Notes under the pieces: model-generated | Database searches by the model: none | The model's input: only the letters and a program-made list of their open reading frames with translations | What the model was told of the DNA's origin: nothing | Program-made: the position numbers and the translations under genes | In this document: positions 54,091 to 63,426 of the stretch, piece after piece | Position numbering within the stretch: the stretch's first letter is position 1 | Layout of the letters: each line of letters opens with the position of its first letter | Assembly: GCF_900142765.1 (NCBI RefSeq) | Contig: NZ_FRCB01000001.1 | Coordinates: forward strand, 744,001 to 808,000 | Source: Roseovarius litoreus | GTDB taxonomy: Bacteria > Pseudomonadota > Alphaproteobacteria > Rhodobacterales > Rhodobacteraceae | DNA length: 64,000 bases | Direction: 5' to 3'

Positions 54091-55359
54091 TCAGGGATGC
54101 GGGTTGAATTCCAGAAGTATGGCCGAAACATCGTCGGCAAAATCATCCGAACCCGAAAACGTGGATAGGTTCCATGTCAGAGCCTCAAGACAGGCGGGGC
54201 CATGAATGTCGCGCAGCTCGGACAGAATGCCGGAAAGACCCTCGTTGTCCAGCAATTGACCCTTGATGTCCGCGCATTCGACAATGCCATCCGAATGGAT
54301 CAGCAGCCTTTCACCGGGGCCGAGGTCAAAAGAAACCTGCTCGAACGTCGCAGCAGGTAAAAGCCCGACAGGAAGGCCGCCATGTCCCGCCCATTCGATT
54401 GTTCCATCACGGCGCTGAATGGCTGGATGAGGATGCCCCGCCTGCGCCAGATCAACCTTGCCACAGCTCAGATCCACATCCGCCAGGATCATGGTGAAAT
54501 ACAGTTCGGTATCCATTTCATCGAGAATCAGTTTGTTCAGGGCGGCAATGGTTTCTGCGGGCGGTCGCATATCGAACCGACCGGCGTCCACCTCGTATAG
54601 GGCGAGGTTCTGCTCGGGCGCGAAAGCCGAGAGATACCCCGCCAGCCGCGCGGTCATCAGCGCCGAGCTGATGCCATGTCCGGACACATCGATGGCATAA
54701 AGGCCAATCCTGTTTTCACCGACCGGGAACATACCCACAAGGTCGCCGCCGACATGCCCGCTCGACCGCAGCAAAAGCGACACCTGCGCCACGCCGAAAT
54801 CGCGGAAGCGGTCATGGACAAGCGACTGCTGAAGTTTCCGCGCTTCGACAAGATCACTGTTGAGGGACTCGTAGAGAACCTGCAGTTCTTGCAGCGTGCT
54901 GGCGATCAGTCGGTTCTTTTCCGTCAATTCCCGTTCCATCCGCAAAATGCGATCACCGGCAGCAATCCGGGCGCGCAATTCCGAGGAATTCACCGGTTTT
55001 GTCAGAAAGTCGTCGGCGCCCGCATCCAGCCCACAGGCGATATCCTCTTTCCCGCTTTTCGATGTGAGAAGGATGAAATACCCGTAGTTTTCACGAGGCA
55101 TGTCCCGGAACATCCGGCAGAAATCCAGACCGTTCATGCCCGGCATCACCCAGTCGCTGATCACCAGATCGGGGGGAGTGGATGTGCAGATGGCCATTGC
55201 GGCAGCCCCATCATGAGCCTCCAACACGTCGAAGCCCCACCGGCTCAGCGCGGCGCTGACGATCCGGCGCTGAGCCGGGCTATCATCGACGACCAACACG
55301 CGGCGGATCGCCTGCGGCTGCGAACCGATGTGAAAAGCAACTTGTTCAGGACTTCCCAA
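54091..55359 (-). CDS. Response regulator with PP2C (SpoIIE-type) phosphatase domain
   Basis: The 422-residue protein has a receiver domain (RRVLVVDDSPAQRR, phospho-Asp in LVISDWVMPG at residue 69, Lys in DFLTKPV) and a coiled linker. A PP2C phosphatase domain follows (GGDLVGMFPVG, AIDVSGHGISSALM, LLIHSDGIVEC). This is the RsbU-like layout that controls partner-switching anti-sigma systems; Rhodobacter RbaY is of this kind. I prefer a TTG start preceded by AAAAGGG; a GTG nine codons earlier is the alternative. A lone Hpt gene is divergent. Confidence 0.88.
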   Translation of the reverse strand: MGSPEQVAFHIGSQPQAIRRVLVVDDSPAQRRIVSAALSRWGFDVLEAHDGAAAMAICTSTPPDLVISDWVMPGMNGLDFCRMFRDMPRENYGYFILLTSKSGKEDIACGLDAGADDFLTKPVNSSELRARIAAGDRILRMERELTEKNRLIASTLQELQVLYESLNSDLVEARKLQQSLVHDRFRDFGVAQVSLLLRSSGHVGGDLVGMFPVGENRIGLYAIDVSGHGISSALMTARLAGYLSAFAPEQNLALYEVDAGRFDMRPPAETIAALNKLILDEMDTELYFTMILADVDLSCGKVDLAQAGHPHPAIQRRDGTIEWAGHGGLPVGLLPAATFEQVSFDLGPGERLLIHSDGIVECADIKGQLLDNEGLSGILSELRDIHGPACLEALTWNLSTFSGSDDFADDVSAILLEFNPHP

Positions 55360-55507
55360 TGACGACACCCTTTTCCATAAGGGCACGGTTTAGGGCCGGT
55401 CACTTAAATCTTGGTGAAAGATTGGATTTGATCTTTTCGACCGCCACGCTTGAGATTTGCTTAGGGTTTTTGACCGAACATCGCCCGGTCGCAACCAGAG
55501 GCCTGAT

Positions 55508-55840
55508 ATGATCGACTGGAACCGGGTGAAAATTCTTCGGACGGAACTTGGCGCTGAAAACTTCGCGGATGTCGTCGGTCTGTTCCTGGATGAAATGGAA
55601 ACCGAATTGCCCAAACTCCCACATGCGGACACGCAGTCTGAATTGGTGGATTTGCTGCATTTCCTGAAAGGTGGCGCCCTGAACCTTGGCTTTGCGGAAT
55701 TTTCGGAGTTGTGCCGGGACGGCGAAACCAAAGCCACGGGACATGGGCCTCAGGACGTGAATATCAGGCAGATCGTCGCGTCCTATCACCAGTCACGGGC
55801 GTGTTTCGTCGATGGGCTGGACAAGATCGACACCGATTAG
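55508..55840 (+). CDS. Hpt domain protein (histidine phosphotransferase)
   Basis: The 110-residue protein is a single Hpt helical bundle with the phosphorylatable histidine in LLHFLKGGALNLGF (His51). It would carry phosphate from a hybrid kinase to a receiver domain. The divergent REC-PP2C gene, 148 bases away, is the obvious candidate receiver. No kinase gene is nearby. Its last four bases overlap the end of ilvA on the other strand. Confidence 0.87.
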   Translation: MIDWNRVKILRTELGAENFADVVGLFLDEMETELPKLPHADTQSELVDLLHFLKGGALNLGFAEFSELCRDGETKATGHGPQDVNIRQIVASYHQSRACFVDGLDKIDTD

Positions 55841-57075
55841 ATCAGGAATTCGGCAAGCACTTCGTCATTGGTGATGTCGCGATAATCGAAACCGGCGGCA
55901 TCGAGTTTGCGAAGAATATGGACAAAGTTTTCCGGATTTCTGGTTTCGATGCCAATCAGGACCGAACCGAAATTTCGGGCCGATTTCTTCAGGTATTCGA
56001 AACGGGCGATATCGTCATCCGGCCCGAGAATCGTCAGGAAATCCTTCAGCGCTCCGGGCCGTTGCGGCATGCGAAGGATAAAATATTTTTTTACACCGGA
56101 ATAGCGCTGCGCGCGTTCCTTGACCTCCGGCAGGCGTTCGAAATCGAAATTCCCGCCCGAGGTGACACAAACGACGGTCTTGCCGCGAATCTCATCTGCC
56201 ATGTCCTTGAGGGCATCCACGGCCAGAGCGCCGGCCGGTTCCAGCACGATGCCTTCGATATTGAGCATTTCCAGCATGGTGGTGCACAGCCGGTCTTCGT
56301 TGATGGTGCGGATGTCAGCGGGATCGACGTCGCGCAGCCGCGCGAACGTCCGCTCGCCGATCTGGGCCACGGCGGCACCGTCGGCAAAATTATCGACATG
56401 TTTCAGGCGCGTGGGGTGACCGTGTTGCATGGCCGCCATCAGACAGGCACCGCCCTCTGGCTCGACCAGGATCAGGCGGGTCCGGTCGCCGAGATAGCTG
56501 CGCACCCCGGCGGACAACCCACCGCCACCGACGGGCATGATGATGATGTCGGGCATGGTTTCGGCCTGGGCCTCGATCTCGACCCCGACAGAGGCCTGAC
56601 CGCCGATAACATCCTCGTCATCGAAGGGCGAAAGGAAATGCCCTTTGATTTCAGCGCAATAGGCTTGAGCCGCGGCAAGCGTATCGTCGAAATAATCCCC
56701 CGTCAGCCGGATCGATACGGCATCGCCGCCGAATTTCTCGGTCTTGCCGATCTTCTGCTGTGGGGTGGTCACCGGCATGAAGATCACACCCTTCACCCCG
56801 AAGTGGCGGCACATGAAGGCGACGCCCTGCGCGTGATTGCCGGCGCTGGCGCAGACGAATTGCCGTGTATCGGGGCTGTCGGCCAGAACCTTGCGCATGG
56901 CGTTGAATGCACCGCGCAGTTTGTAGGACCGCACCGGTGACAGATCCTCGCGCTTCAGGAGGATCTCGGCATGATACCTTTCGGACAGGTGATCGTTGCG
57001 CTGCAGCGGCGTGGGTTCGAACACGTCGCGCATGGCGGCTTCGGCGTCTCGGGCAAGGGTGCGGAAATCGGTCAT
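55837..57075 (-). CDS. ilvA: Threonine ammonia-lyase
   Basis: IlvA converts threonine to 2-oxobutanoate using PLP, the first step to isoleucine. The 412-residue protein has the PLP lysine in SYKLRGAFNAMR (Lys52), SAGNHAQGVAF and the glycine loop PVGGGGLSAGV. A single C-terminal ACT-like regulatory domain (RMPQRPGALKDFLTIL onward) is shorter than in E. coli. The ATG at 57075 follows AAGGGAC; longer frames are not supported. Confidence 0.94.
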   Translation of the reverse strand: MTDFRTLARDAEAAMRDVFEPTPLQRNDHLSERYHAEILLKREDLSPVRSYKLRGAFNAMRKVLADSPDTRQFVCASAGNHAQGVAFMCRHFGVKGVIFMPVTTPQQKIGKTEKFGGDAVSIRLTGDYFDDTLAAAQAYCAEIKGHFLSPFDDEDVIGGQASVGVEIEAQAETMPDIIIMPVGGGGLSAGVRSYLGDRTRLILVEPEGGACLMAAMQHGHPTRLKHVDNFADGAAVAQIGERTFARLRDVDPADIRTINEDRLCTTMLEMLNIEGIVLEPAGALAVDALKDMADEIRGKTVVCVTSGGNFDFERLPEVKERAQRYSGVKKYFILRMPQRPGALKDFLTILGPDDDIARFEYLKKSARNFGSVLIGIETRNPENFVHILRKLDAAGFDYRDITNDEVLAEFLI

Positions 57076-57216
57076 GTCCCTTGATTGGCTGAATGTTTCC
57101 GTGCTGGCAAGGGCGCGGGACAAAGCATACTCAAGAATACCGAAGCGGGGGGCATCTTGCCCCGCGCCACAAAACCGGATAATCGCCGGGCGCATGTCTG
57201 ACATAAGGGGAAACTG

Positions 57217-58443
57217 ATGTCCGCGCCCAAAAAAGTCGTGCTGGCCTATTCCGGCGGCCTCGATACTTCGATCATCCTGAAATGGCTGCAGACCGAATAT
57301 GGCTGCGAGGTGGTGACCTTTACCGCCGATCTGGGCCAGGGCGAAGAGCTGGACCCCGCACGTCAGAAAGCGGAAATGCTTGGAATCAAACCGGAAAATA
57401 TCTTCATCGAAGATGTTCGGGAAGAATTTGTGCGCGATTTCGTCTTTCCGATGTTCCGCGCCAACGCGGTCTACGAAGGGCAATACCTTTTGGGGACCTC
57501 GATCGCGCGGCCGTTGATCTCGAAGCGGTTGGTGGAGATCGCGGAGGAGACCGGGGCGGATGCGGTGGCGCATGGCGCAACGGGCAAGGGCAACGATCAG
57601 GTGCGGTTCGAACTTGCGGCCTATGCGTTAAACCCGGACATCAAGGTGATCGCGCCGTGGCGGGAATGGGATTTGACCAGCCGCACGAAACTGCTTGATT
57701 TTGCGGAACAAAATCAGATTCCCATCGCCAAGGACAAACGCGGCGAAGCCCCGTTTTCGGTGGATGCGAACCTGTTGCACACGTCGTCCGAGGGGAAGGT
57801 GCTGGAGGATCCGGCGGTGGATGCGCCGAATTACGTGTATCAACGGACCGTTAACCCGGAGGACGCCCCGAACGAGCCGGAATTCATCGAGATCGGCTTT
57901 GAAAAGGGCGACGCGGTCAGCGTGAACGGTGAGGCACTCAGCCCTGCCAACCTATTGACAAAGCTGAATGAATTGGGCGGCAAGCACGGGATTGGCCGGC
58001 TCGATCTGGTGGAAGGGCGGTTCGTGGGCATGAAAAGCCGGGGCATCTATGAGACGCCCGGCGGCACGATCCTGCTGGAGGCGCATCGGGGAATCGAGCA
58101 GATCACGCTGGATCGGGGGGCTGCGCATCTGAAGGATGAGCTGATGCCGCGCTATGCCGAGCTGATCTATAACGGGTTCTGGTACAGCCCGGAACGCGAG
58201 ATGTTGCAGGCGCTGATCGACCAATCACAACATCATGTGACAGGAACGGTGCGGCTGAAGCTGTACAAGGGATTGGCGCGGACGGTTGGGCGGTGGTCGG
58301 ATCACAGCCTGTATTCCGAAGCGCATGTGACCTTCGAGGATGATGCAGGGGCCTATGATCAGAAGGACGCGGCGGGGTTCATCCAGTTGAACGCCCTGCG
58401 GCTCAAACTGCTGGCCGCACGGGACCGCCGGTTGAAAGGCTGA
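57217..58443 (+). CDS. argG: Argininosuccinate synthase
   Basis: ArgG condenses citrulline and aspartate with ATP in arginine synthesis. The 408-residue protein has the ATP pyrophosphatase motif [15 protein letters not shown] at residues 7-21, [28 protein letters not shown] and WSPERE-like late motifs (FWYSPEREM). AAGGGG precedes the ATG. The stop codon abuts the CGTACG palindromic element. Confidence 0.97.
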   Translation: MSAPKKVVLAYSGGLDTSIILKWLQTEYGCEVVTFTADLGQGEELDPARQKAEMLGIKPENIFIEDVREEFVRDFVFPMFRANAVYEGQYLLGTSIARPLISKRLVEIAEETGADAVAHGATGKGNDQVRFELAAYALNPDIKVIAPWREWDLTSRTKLLDFAEQNQIPIAKDKRGEAPFSVDANLLHTSSEGKVLEDPAVDAPNYVYQRTVNPEDAPNEPEFIEIGFEKGDAVSVNGEALSPANLLTKLNELGGKHGIGRLDLVEGRFVGMKSRGIYETPGGTILLEAHRGIEQITLDRGAAHLKDELMPRYAELIYNGFWYSPEREMLQALIDQSQHHVTGTVRLKLYKGLARTVGRWSDHSLYSEAHVTFEDDAGAYDQKDAAGFIQLNALRLKLLAARDRRLKG

Positions 58444-58444
58444 G

Positions 58445-58465
58445 TTTCGTACGATTCGTACGAAA
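58445..58465. promoter_or_regulatory. 21-bp palindrome with two CGTACG cores after argG
   Basis: The element starts TTTCGTACGA and ends CGTACGAAA, with one central mismatch. Together with the following CCTACGC it repeats the 20 bases found in the gltD-gltB gap (19 of 20 identical, 58453-58472). It begins two bases after the argG stop codon, so it could act on the argG transcript or on a regulator. Confidence 0.5.
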
Positions 58466-58505
58466 CCTACGCGCATTCAGGACCAAACGAGGGTCGCGAT
58501 CTGGA

Positions 58506-58530
58506 ATTTGTGTCCATCCTGTACACAAAT
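58506..58530. promoter_or_regulatory. ATTTGTGT / ACACAAAT inverted repeat after argG
   Basis: Two eight-base arms, ATTTGTGT and ACACAAAT, are separated by nine bases. The right arm with its GT (TGTACACAAATC) matches the palindrome in the gltD-gltB gap. The downstream sulfotransferase-like gene ends just to the right. Confidence 0.45.
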
Positions 58531-58532
58531 CA

Positions 58533-59246
58533 TCAGATCGCGACGGCGCGAAGCCGGTCATAAGCCGGCATCGCAGCCCGCGCCAGGGCAGCACGCGGAC
58601 CGTCGAGATCGGGAATGTCCCCCTCGGGTCCGGCGAAGCCTGTGGAGGCGTGAACCGACCCATACCAATGCGAGGCCCAGACCCCATCGGAGGGATGACC
58701 GCCCGCAGGCCATGACAGCATGGCGGGATCCCATTCAAGACCGATGGCGGCACAAAGCTGCTGCAGCTTGCCCGCCGGATCGCGGCGGATATCGGCGGAG
58801 TCGATCACCACGGGCGCAACGCCCGCTGCGGTCAAGGTTTCGTAAAGCTCTTGCTGTTGGATGAACCCGATATCGGCAAGAGAGGGATCATCGTATTTGG
58901 CAGAGAAACTGGCGGCCACACGGGCAGGGTGGCGAATGAGAAACACGTTGGTCACATCGGCGATCCAGTCGCGGGGAATGCCGGGGATCATGTGCTGGGA
59001 CATGTGCTTTTGGTAGAGATGCAGCCGGCCATCCGGGATCGGGCCAAGCAGGTGATCCACGACACAGGCGGGATCGGTGGGCTGGGAGGCGATGATCGCA
59101 TCGCGCATCGGATGATCGAGCCCGGTCAGCGTAAGATAGGCGGCATAGAAGGGTTCGTCCATCACCGCGAAATCACGGCGCGCGCCGAAGGCATACATCA
59201 GCGCAGTCGACAGGTTGCGGGGGCCGGACCACATGGCAAGACGCAT
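58533..59246 (-). CDS. Sulfotransferase-like protein
   Basis: The 237-residue protein begins RLAMWSGPRNLSTALMYAFG, a P-loop-like 5'-phosphosulfate stretch, and contains NVFLIRHPARVAASFSAKY, the 3'-phosphate type motif. It therefore has a sulfotransferase fold, though the substrate is unknown. It lies 27 bases after the aminotransferase gene on the same strand, an arrangement I associate with roseobacters. A role linked to amino-acid metabolism is possible but unproven. The ATG at 59246 has AAGGA upstream. Confidence 0.7.
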   Translation of the reverse strand: MRLAMWSGPRNLSTALMYAFGARRDFAVMDEPFYAAYLTLTGLDHPMRDAIIASQPTDPACVVDHLLGPIPDGRLHLYQKHMSQHMIPGIPRDWIADVTNVFLIRHPARVAASFSAKYDDPSLADIGFIQQQELYETLTAAGVAPVVIDSADIRRDPAGKLQQLCAAIGLEWDPAMLSWPAGGHPSDGVWASHWYGSVHASTGFAGPEGDIPDLDGPRAALARAAMPAYDRLRAVAI

Positions 59247-59273
59247 CGGGAGAGTTCCTTGGGCCAAGGCCAA

Positions 59274-60182
59274 TCAGGCCGTTTCGAGGTGAATCAGAGC
59301 CTTGTAGAGCTGTTGAATGCGGGTTGTGACGGGGCCGGGTGCCGCATCACCGATGGCACGCCCGTCGATTTCGGAAACCGGGGTCTGCGCGCCGAATGTG
59401 CCGGTGAGAAACGCCTCGTCGGCGCCATAGGTATCGACCAGCGAGAAGTTACGCTCGAACACGGGGATATCGTTGGCGCGGCACAGATCGATCACCTTTT
59501 GCCGGGTGATCCCGTTCATGCAGTAATCCCCGGTGCTGGTCCAGACCTGCCCCTTGCGCACGATGAAGAAGTTGCAGGCGTTGGTGGTGTTCACGAAGCC
59601 ATGGATATCGAGCATCAGCGCCTCGTCGGCGCCGGCTTTTTCGGCGGCAATGCAGGCAAGTATGCAATTGAGCTTGGAATGGGAGTTCAGCTTGGGATCC
59701 TGCGTCATGGGAAGGCCGCGAATGTGCGGCACGGTCGCCAGACGGATGGGGCGGGCGATCTTGGGCCTGGAATGCTCCATGATGATGGCCATTGTCGGCC
59801 CCTGACGGCTGAGCGAGGGGTGCTGGAACGGGCGGGTTTTCACACCGCGCGTCACCATCAGGCGCGCATGGGCGTCAGAGTGCATGTCATTGGCCTTTTG
59901 TGTGTCTAACACGGCCTGAAACACCTGTTCCCGGGTCATGCCGATATCGAGATCAATGGCTTTGGCGGCCTCGAACAGGCGGTCGAGATGTTCATCGGCA
60001 AAAGCCCATGTGCCGTTATAAAGGCGCAGACCTTCCCAGACGCCGTCACCCAGCATGAAGCCGCTGTCATAGACACTGACGGTGGCGGCCTGTTTCGGGA
60101 CGATGCGCCCGTTGAGCCAGATGAGAATATCCTCGTTGCGGGCGTCTTCTTCGGCTTGGTGCGTGGTCTGGTGATCGGTCAT
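59274..60182 (-). CDS. Class IV aminotransferase (branched-chain or D-amino acid type)
   Basis: The 302-residue PLP enzyme has the fold-type IV features: WLNGRIVPKQAATVSVYDSGF, GDGVWEGLRLYNG, the PLP lysine in LNSHSKLNCILA, and DEALMLDIHGFVNTTNACNFF. Class IV includes branched-chain aminotransferase, D-alanine aminotransferase and aminodeoxychorismate lyase, and sequence alone does not decide. A branched-chain type is the most likely. The ATG at 60182 begins MTDHQTTHQ. It probably leads a two-gene transcript with the sulfotransferase-like gene. Confidence 0.85.
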   Translation of the reverse strand: MTDHQTTHQAEEDARNEDILIWLNGRIVPKQAATVSVYDSGFMLGDGVWEGLRLYNGTWAFADEHLDRLFEAAKAIDLDIGMTREQVFQAVLDTQKANDMHSDAHARLMVTRGVKTRPFQHPSLSRQGPTMAIIMEHSRPKIARPIRLATVPHIRGLPMTQDPKLNSHSKLNCILACIAAEKAGADEALMLDIHGFVNTTNACNFFIVRKGQVWTSTGDYCMNGITRQKVIDLCRANDIPVFERNFSLVDTYGADEAFLTGTFGAQTPVSEIDGRAIGDAAPGPVTTRIQQLYKALIHLETA

Positions 60183-60363
60183 GGGGGCCTTTTGAGTGTT
60201 ACAGCCGACCTGCGGCTTTTGTTTCAAAGGCAGGCTAAAGAGGCGGAAAAATGGTTCAAGCTGTAAATTCGGATCAACTGGATGTGACATCACGCGGGGG
60301 TGAATTGGCCGTGTGCGGGGTCATGGGCCAAGGTGGGCCTGTTCAAATGAGGAGGGTATCCCG

Positions 60364-61026
60364 ATGGGGTTACGTCGCAGAACCATAAAAGCCGGTGCGC
60401 TGGCGATCCTGATCGCGGTTGGCATCGGTGTCGAGGTCAATCAGGCCAAGGCGGCCGGGACCGAGACATTGACTGTCGCGGGCGGCTGTTTCTGGTGTGT
60501 CGAGGCCGATTTCGAGAAGGTCGAGGGCGTCAAGGAGGTGGTGTCGGGCTATACCGGCGGCACGGTGAAGAACCCCACCTACAAGCAAGTCGTGGGTGGT
60601 GGCACCGGGCATTACGAAGCGGTCGAGATCATGTACGATCCGGCGAAAGTGTCGGCGCGAGAGCTCTATGACCTGTTTTTCCGCTCCGTCGATCCGACCG
60701 ATGCGGGCGGGCAGTTCTGCGATCGGGGAGACAGCTATCGCACGGCGATTTTCGTCTCTGATCCGGCGGAAAAGGCTGCAGCGAACGCAGCGAAGGCCGA
60801 GGCCGAAAAGGCGCTTGGGCAGCAGATCGTGACCCCGATCCTCGAGGCCGGACCGTTTTACGAGGCCGAGGCATATCACCAGGATTACTACAAGGGCGAC
60901 AAGTTGATCCTGACGCGGTTCGGACCGAAATCACAGGCTGCGGCCTATGAACGGTATCGCACGGCCTGCGGACGGGACGCCCGGGTGAAGGCGTTGTGGG
61001 GGCAGGCCGCGCCGTTTGTGAACTGA
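60364..61026 (+). CDS. msrA: Periplasmic peptide methionine sulfoxide reductase MsrA
   Basis: MsrA repairs oxidised methionine. The 220-residue protein has a hydrophobic signal (about residues 9-31) before the catalytic domain, so it acts outside the cytoplasm. The active-site motif GGCFWCVE has the nucleophile Cys42. GGTGHYEAVEI and EAYHQDYY are typical, and a C-terminal cysteine (RTACGR) is a likely resolving residue. AGGAGGG precedes the ATG. Confidence 0.93.
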   Translation: MGLRRRTIKAGALAILIAVGIGVEVNQAKAAGTETLTVAGGCFWCVEADFEKVEGVKEVVSGYTGGTVKNPTYKQVVGGGTGHYEAVEIMYDPAKVSARELYDLFFRSVDPTDAGGQFCDRGDSYRTAIFVSDPAEKAAANAAKAEAEKALGQQIVTPILEAGPFYEAEAYHQDYYKGDKLILTRFGPKSQAAAYERYRTACGRDARVKALWGQAAPFVN

Positions 61027-61033
61027 ACCGGGA

Positions 61034-63289
61034 TTACCCCACCTTGCAGGCCGACAGCACCGCCATGTTGAGAATGTCGCTGGCGGTGGCATTGGTCGAA
61101 CAGATCTGAATCGATTTGTCGAGACCGGCGAGGATCGGGCCGATCACCGTGGCGCCGGCCATTTCCTGCATAAGCTTGACCGAGATCGAGGCCGAATGCC
61201 GGGCCGGAACCACGAGGATGTTGGCCGGGCCGGTCAGGCGCTGGAAGGGATAGGCGTCTTGCGCGCGGGGATTGAGGGCGACATCGACGGTCATTTCGCC
61301 TTCGAATTCGAAATCCACGCCGCGACGGGCCAGCACATCGGGAGCAAGGTGCATTTTCTCGGCCCGTTCCGAGCGCGGATAGCCGAAGGTCGAGAAGCTG
61401 ACGAAGGCGACGCGCGGCTCAAGCCCCAGATGGCGGGCGACGCCGGCGGCACGGGTGGCGATATTGGCGAGATCCTCTTCGTTGGGCCATTCATGCACCA
61501 ACGTGTCGGAAATCAGAACGATGCGCCCCTTGTGCAGAAGCGCCGTGACACCGGCGACGCCATGCGCGGTATCGGCGTCGAACACATGGTTGATGCGTTC
61601 GAGCACATGGGCGGATTTGCGGGTGGCGCCGGTCACCAGACCGTCGCCATGGCCATGGGCCAGCATCAGCGCCGAGAATACGTGACGATCCCGGGCGGCC
61701 ATGCGGTGAATGTCCTGCCGGTCATGGCCCTTGCGCTGCAGGCGGGCATAGAGAAACTCTTTGTATTCATCGAGACGGTCGCTTTTGGCGGCGTTGGTGA
61801 CTTCGATCTCGCGGACGGCGTCGCCGAGGCCAGCCGCCTCGAGCTTGGCTTTCACGTCATCGTCACGGCCCACGACGATCGCCTTGCCGAGACCCGAGCG
61901 CTGATATTGCACGGCCGCCCGCAGCACGCGGGGATCGTCGCCTTCGGCAAAGATCATGCGGGCCTGGGCGTTGCGGGCGCGGGCGTTGATCGAGCGCAGG
62001 ATCGAGGCGGTGGGATCCATGCGGGCGGCGAGCGACTGTTCATAGGCGTCCATGTCGACAATGGGACGGCGGGCGGCACCGGTGCGCATGCAGGCCTTGG
62101 CCACGGCGGGCGGCACGGTATGGATCAGGCGCGGATCGAAGGGGGTGGGGATGATGTAATCGCGCCCGAAGGTGAGCTTGCGGCCATAGGCCATCGCAAC
62201 CTCGTCGGGGACATCGGCGCGCGCCAGTTCGGCCAGGGCTTCGGCACAGGCGATCTTCATCTCGTCGTTGATGGCGCGGGCATGCACATCAAGCGCGCCA
62301 CGGAAGAGATAGGGAAAGCCAAGCACGTTGTTGACCTGGTTGGGATAATCCGACCGGCCGGTGGCGACGATGGCATCGACGCGGACCTCATGCGCCTCTT
62401 CGGGCGTGATTTCGGGATCGGGGTTGGCCATGGCGAAGATCACCGGGTTGTCGGCCATCGAGGCGACCATGTCTTGGGTCACGGCGCCCTTCACCGACAC
62501 GCCGATGAAGACGTCGGCGCCTTTCATGGCCTCTTCGAGCGTGCGCAGATCGGTTTTGACGGCATGGGCCGATTTCCACTGGTTCATGCCGTCGGTGCGG
62601 CCCTGATAGATCACGCCCTTGGTATCGCAGGCGATGCAGTTTTCGGGGCGCGCGCCCATGGATTTCAGCAATTCGATGCAAGCGATGCCCGCAGCGCCGG
62701 CACCGTTGAGAACGATGCGGCAGTCTTCGAGCTTCTTGCCCGAGATATGCAGCGCGTTGATGAGACCGGCGGCACAGATCACGGCGGTGCCGTGCTGATC
62801 ATCGTGAAAGACGGGGATGTCCATCTGTTCCTTGAGCGTCTGCTCGATGATGAAACATTCGGGCGCCTTGATATCCTCGAGATTGATGCCCCCGAAGGTC
62901 GGCCCCATGAGGCGCACGGCCTTGATGAATTCCTCGGGGTCTTCGGTATCGAGCTCGATGTCGATGGAGTTCACGTCAGCGAAACGCTTGAAGAGAACGG
63001 CCTTGCCCTCCATCACCGGTTTGGAGCCGAGCGCGCCAAGATTGCCAAGACCCAGAACCGCGGTGCCGTTGGAGATCACCGCCACCAGATTGCCTTTGTT
63101 GGTGTAGTCATAGGCGAGTTCCGGGTTGGCGGCGATTTCCTCGCAGGGCACCGCCACGCCGGGGGAATAGGCCAGCGACAGATCCCGCTGTGTGGTCATC
63201 GGCACGGTGGCCTGAATCTCGAACTTGCCGGGGGTGGGTTCGAGATGAAAGGCAAGCGCCTCTTCGCGGGTGTATCTGGGTCTGGACAT
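61034..63289 (-). CDS. maeB: NADP-dependent malic enzyme, MaeB type
   Basis: The 751-residue enzyme oxidatively decarboxylates malate to pyruvate. The N-terminal malic domain has LAYSPGVAVPCEEI, TNKGNLVAVISNGTAVLGLG and VFHDDQHGTAV. The C-terminal part (about 430-751) is a phosphotransacetylase-like domain (FAEGDDPRVLRAAVQY, LMLAHGHGDGLVTGAT) that regulates the enzyme in relatives. I chose the ATG at 63289, with AAGG upstream, giving MSRPRYTREEALAFH; longer frames are not supported. Confidence 0.95.
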   Translation of the reverse strand: MSRPRYTREEALAFHLEPTPGKFEIQATVPMTTQRDLSLAYSPGVAVPCEEIAANPELAYDYTNKGNLVAVISNGTAVLGLGNLGALGSKPVMEGKAVLFKRFADVNSIDIELDTEDPEEFIKAVRLMGPTFGGINLEDIKAPECFIIEQTLKEQMDIPVFHDDQHGTAVICAAGLINALHISGKKLEDCRIVLNGAGAAGIACIELLKSMGARPENCIACDTKGVIYQGRTDGMNQWKSAHAVKTDLRTLEEAMKGADVFIGVSVKGAVTQDMVASMADNPVIFAMANPDPEITPEEAHEVRVDAIVATGRSDYPNQVNNVLGFPYLFRGALDVHARAINDEMKIACAEALAELARADVPDEVAMAYGRKLTFGRDYIIPTPFDPRLIHTVPPAVAKACMRTGAARRPIVDMDAYEQSLAARMDPTASILRSINARARNAQARMIFAEGDDPRVLRAAVQYQRSGLGKAIVVGRDDDVKAKLEAAGLGDAVREIEVTNAAKSDRLDEYKEFLYARLQRKGHDRQDIHRMAARDRHVFSALMLAHGHGDGLVTGATRKSAHVLERINHVFDADTAHGVAGVTALLHKGRIVLISDTLVHEWPNEEDLANIATRAAGVARHLGLEPRVAFVSFSTFGYPRSERAEKMHLAPDVLARRGVDFEFEGEMTVDVALNPRAQDAYPFQRLTGPANILVVPARHSASISVKLMQEMAGATVIGPILAGLDKSIQICSTNATASDILNMAVLSACKVG

Positions 63290-63426
63290 GGTACGGCCTT
63301 GCACTGTTTGAGTGATTTGCATCGTCATAGCGGGGGTTTGCCACGGTCTCAACTGCAACTCGTTTTCGGGTTTCCGGCGGCTTGCGGGCTTTGTAAGGTT
63401 CGGGCCAACCAAGCCGGGGGGCGCAC

